A stretch of DNA of 41,209 bases, taken from contig SWDG01000025.1 in the NCBI GenBank assembly GCA_005116965.1, positions 532,933 to 574,141 on the forward strand, given 5' to 3'. This DNA is from Nitrospira sp. (GTDB taxonomy: Bacteria > Nitrospirota > Nitrospiria > Nitrospirales > Nitrospiraceae). Under the pieces are notes generated by a model. It saw only the letters and a list, made by a program, of their open reading frames with translations. It was not told where the DNA came from and did no database searches. Below, piece by piece: positions 40,319-41,209 of the stretch. Position 1 is the first letter of the stretch. Each line of letters starts with the position of its first letter. Made by a program: the position numbers and the translations under genes.

Positions 40319-41209
40319 ATGGATCGGACCATCGCAATCGACGTCAGCCATCTGAGCAAAACCTATGACAGCTATAAGGCTGTCGATGACCTCTCGTTCC
40401 AGGTCTACGCAGGAGAGATTTTTGGCCTACTGGGACCGAACGGCGCAGGCAAGAGCACCACGCTTCGCACCCTCATCACGTTGCTGCACCCGACATCGGG
40501 CACGGCGACGGTCATGGGGTGCGATACGGTGCGCGATGCCGACAAGGTTCGGACCCTCATTGGGTACGTGCCTCAAGAACGCGCGATCGACCGATTCCTC
40601 ACCGGACGTGAACACTTACAACTGCTGGGCGCGCTCTATCATCTGACGAAAGAAGAAGCGGCCAAACGCATCGCCGAACTGCTCACACTGGTCGAGCTGG
40701 AGGCCCATGCGGACCGGCCGGCCAAGACCTATTCCGGTGGGATGAAACGCAAGCTCGATATCGCCTGCGGATTGCTGCCTGACCCCAAAGTCTTGTTTCT
40801 CGACGAGCCCACACTCGGCCTCGACGTACAAAGCCGTCTCCGGATTTGGGAGTACGTTCGAATGCTCAAAGCCCGTGGGATGACGATTGTGATGACGACC
40901 AACTATCTGGATGAAGCCGATCAACTCTGCGATCGACTCGCGATTATCGACGGGGGCAAGATCAAAACGCTGGGTTCACCGGTCGAGCTCAAAATTGCCC
41001 TCGGTGGGGACATTGTGTCCCTGACCTTGAAAGAGACCGACCGAATTCATTCGTTAGAGTCCGAGCTCAAAGATCGGCCTGCGATCAAGGCCGTGCGGGC
41101 AACCACCAAGGGTTTGGATATCAGAGTGGAATCTCCTGAAAAAGCATTGCCCACCATTCTCGAATCGGCCAATCGATTAGGTTGTAACATCGAGTTTATT
41201 CAATATAAC
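40319..41209 (+). CDS. DrrA-type ABC transporter ATP-binding protein (3' end outside window)
   Basis: The first 297 residues of an ATPase are in the window, open at the right edge. Walker A is GPNGAGKST (39-47), the Q-loop glutamine Q86, the signature YSGGM (138-142) and Walker B VLFLDEPT (158-165). The switch position, usually His, is Asn195 in TTNYLDEAD; DrrA-type drug exporters tolerate Gln or Asn here. A C-terminal extension after about 215 is typical of the DrrA group. A membrane partner would be expected downstream. Export of a hydrophobic compound is likely but the substrate is unknown. The start is the ATG directly after the LON-domain stop. Confidence 0.9.
   Translation, partial: MDRTIAIDVSHLSKTYDSYKAVDDLSFQVYAGEIFGLLGPNGAGKSTTLRTLITLLHPTSGTATVMGCDTVRDADKVRTLIGYVPQERAIDRFLTGREHLQLLGALYHLTKEEAAKRIAELLTLVELEAHADRPAKTYSGGMKRKLDIACGLLPDPKVLFLDEPTLGLDVQSRLRIWEYVRMLKARGMTIVMTTNYLDEADQLCDRLAIIDGGKIKTLGSPVELKIALGGDIVSLTLKETDRIHSLESELKDRPAIKAVRATTKGLDIRVESPEKALPTILESANRLGCNIEFIQYN

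Noticed and set aside
1-41209. tRNA, rRNA, CRISPR and insertion sequences
   Set aside because: I looked in all larger gaps and saw no cloverleaf with a T-arm consensus, no regularly spaced repeats and no transposase frame.

Overview
This window is chromosomal DNA from a free-living, Gram-negative-type bacterium. There are at least five predicted lipoproteins with plausible lipoboxes, an OmpA-family protein and an MltD-like murein hydrolase. An LL-diaminopimelate aminotransferase-type enzyme, AttH/CrtC-like and PilZ proteins, many small zinc-ribbon proteins and a moderately GC-rich composition are consistent with a Nitrospira-like member of the Nitrospirota. That placement is inference from gene content, not from a marker gene. 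I found no rRNA, tRNA, CRISPR array or intact insertion sequence.

Layout. 1-4.7 kb: a small membrane protein, about 820 bp with no convincing gene, a coiled-coil OmpA-like protein with a clear terminator, an unknown protein, a short phosphoglycerate mutase and a zinc-ribbon/DUF2628-type membrane protein. 4.8-12.9 kb: a tightly packed amino-acid block, argD-argF-argG-argH-(LptM-like lipoprotein)-lysA-dapA-dapB, with several stop/start overlaps. It covers the late arginine pathway and three lysine-pathway steps. 13.2-15.1 kb: small metal-binding proteins, a BamE-like lipoprotein and a transaldolase-like enzyme, with good sigma70-type promoters and a possible operator. 15.2-21 kb: a family-5 uracil-DNA glycosylase, then an MltD-like transglycosylase, a glycerate 2-kinase and an 873-residue Rph-like dikinase as an apparent operon. 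21.1-23.4 kb: rmuC, a MazG-like pyrophosphohydrolase and a zinc-ribbon/PilZ protein. 23.5-26.2 kb, minus strand: folK-panC and a DapL-type aminotransferase.

26.3-34.7 kb: a glutamine amidotransferase, a GH13 enzyme, a degenerate methyltransferase-like protein next to an unrecognised protein, a PmtA-like methyltransferase with an Asn-Gly-rich tail, small membrane and hypothetical proteins, a His-rich lipoprotein and a seven-repeat beta-propeller lipoprotein. 34.7-37.5 kb: a visibly more AT-rich accessory segment with a DUF433/DUF5615 toxin-antitoxin pair, a probable broken gene, a DUF2441-like protein and two unknown proteins. 37.5-41.2 kb: a TauE/SafE exporter, an AttH/CrtC-like protein, and a LON-domain protein directly joined to a DrrA-type ABC ATPase that runs off the window. 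The LON-domain gene may be read from a leaderless transcript.

Functional links. dapA, dapB, the DapL candidate and lysA outline the aminotransferase route to lysine; dapF is not in the window. argDFGH carries N-acetylglutamate semialdehyde towards arginine. Phosphoglycerate mutase, glycerate 2-kinase and the dikinase all lie around 2-phosphoglycerate and phosphoenolpyruvate chemistry, but the dikinase lacks a PEP-binding barrel and resembles rifampicin phosphotransferase more than PEP synthase. The best candidates for undescribed biology are that dikinase operon, the paired unknown proteins at 29.4-31.1 kb, and the accessory islet at 34.7-37.5 kb.
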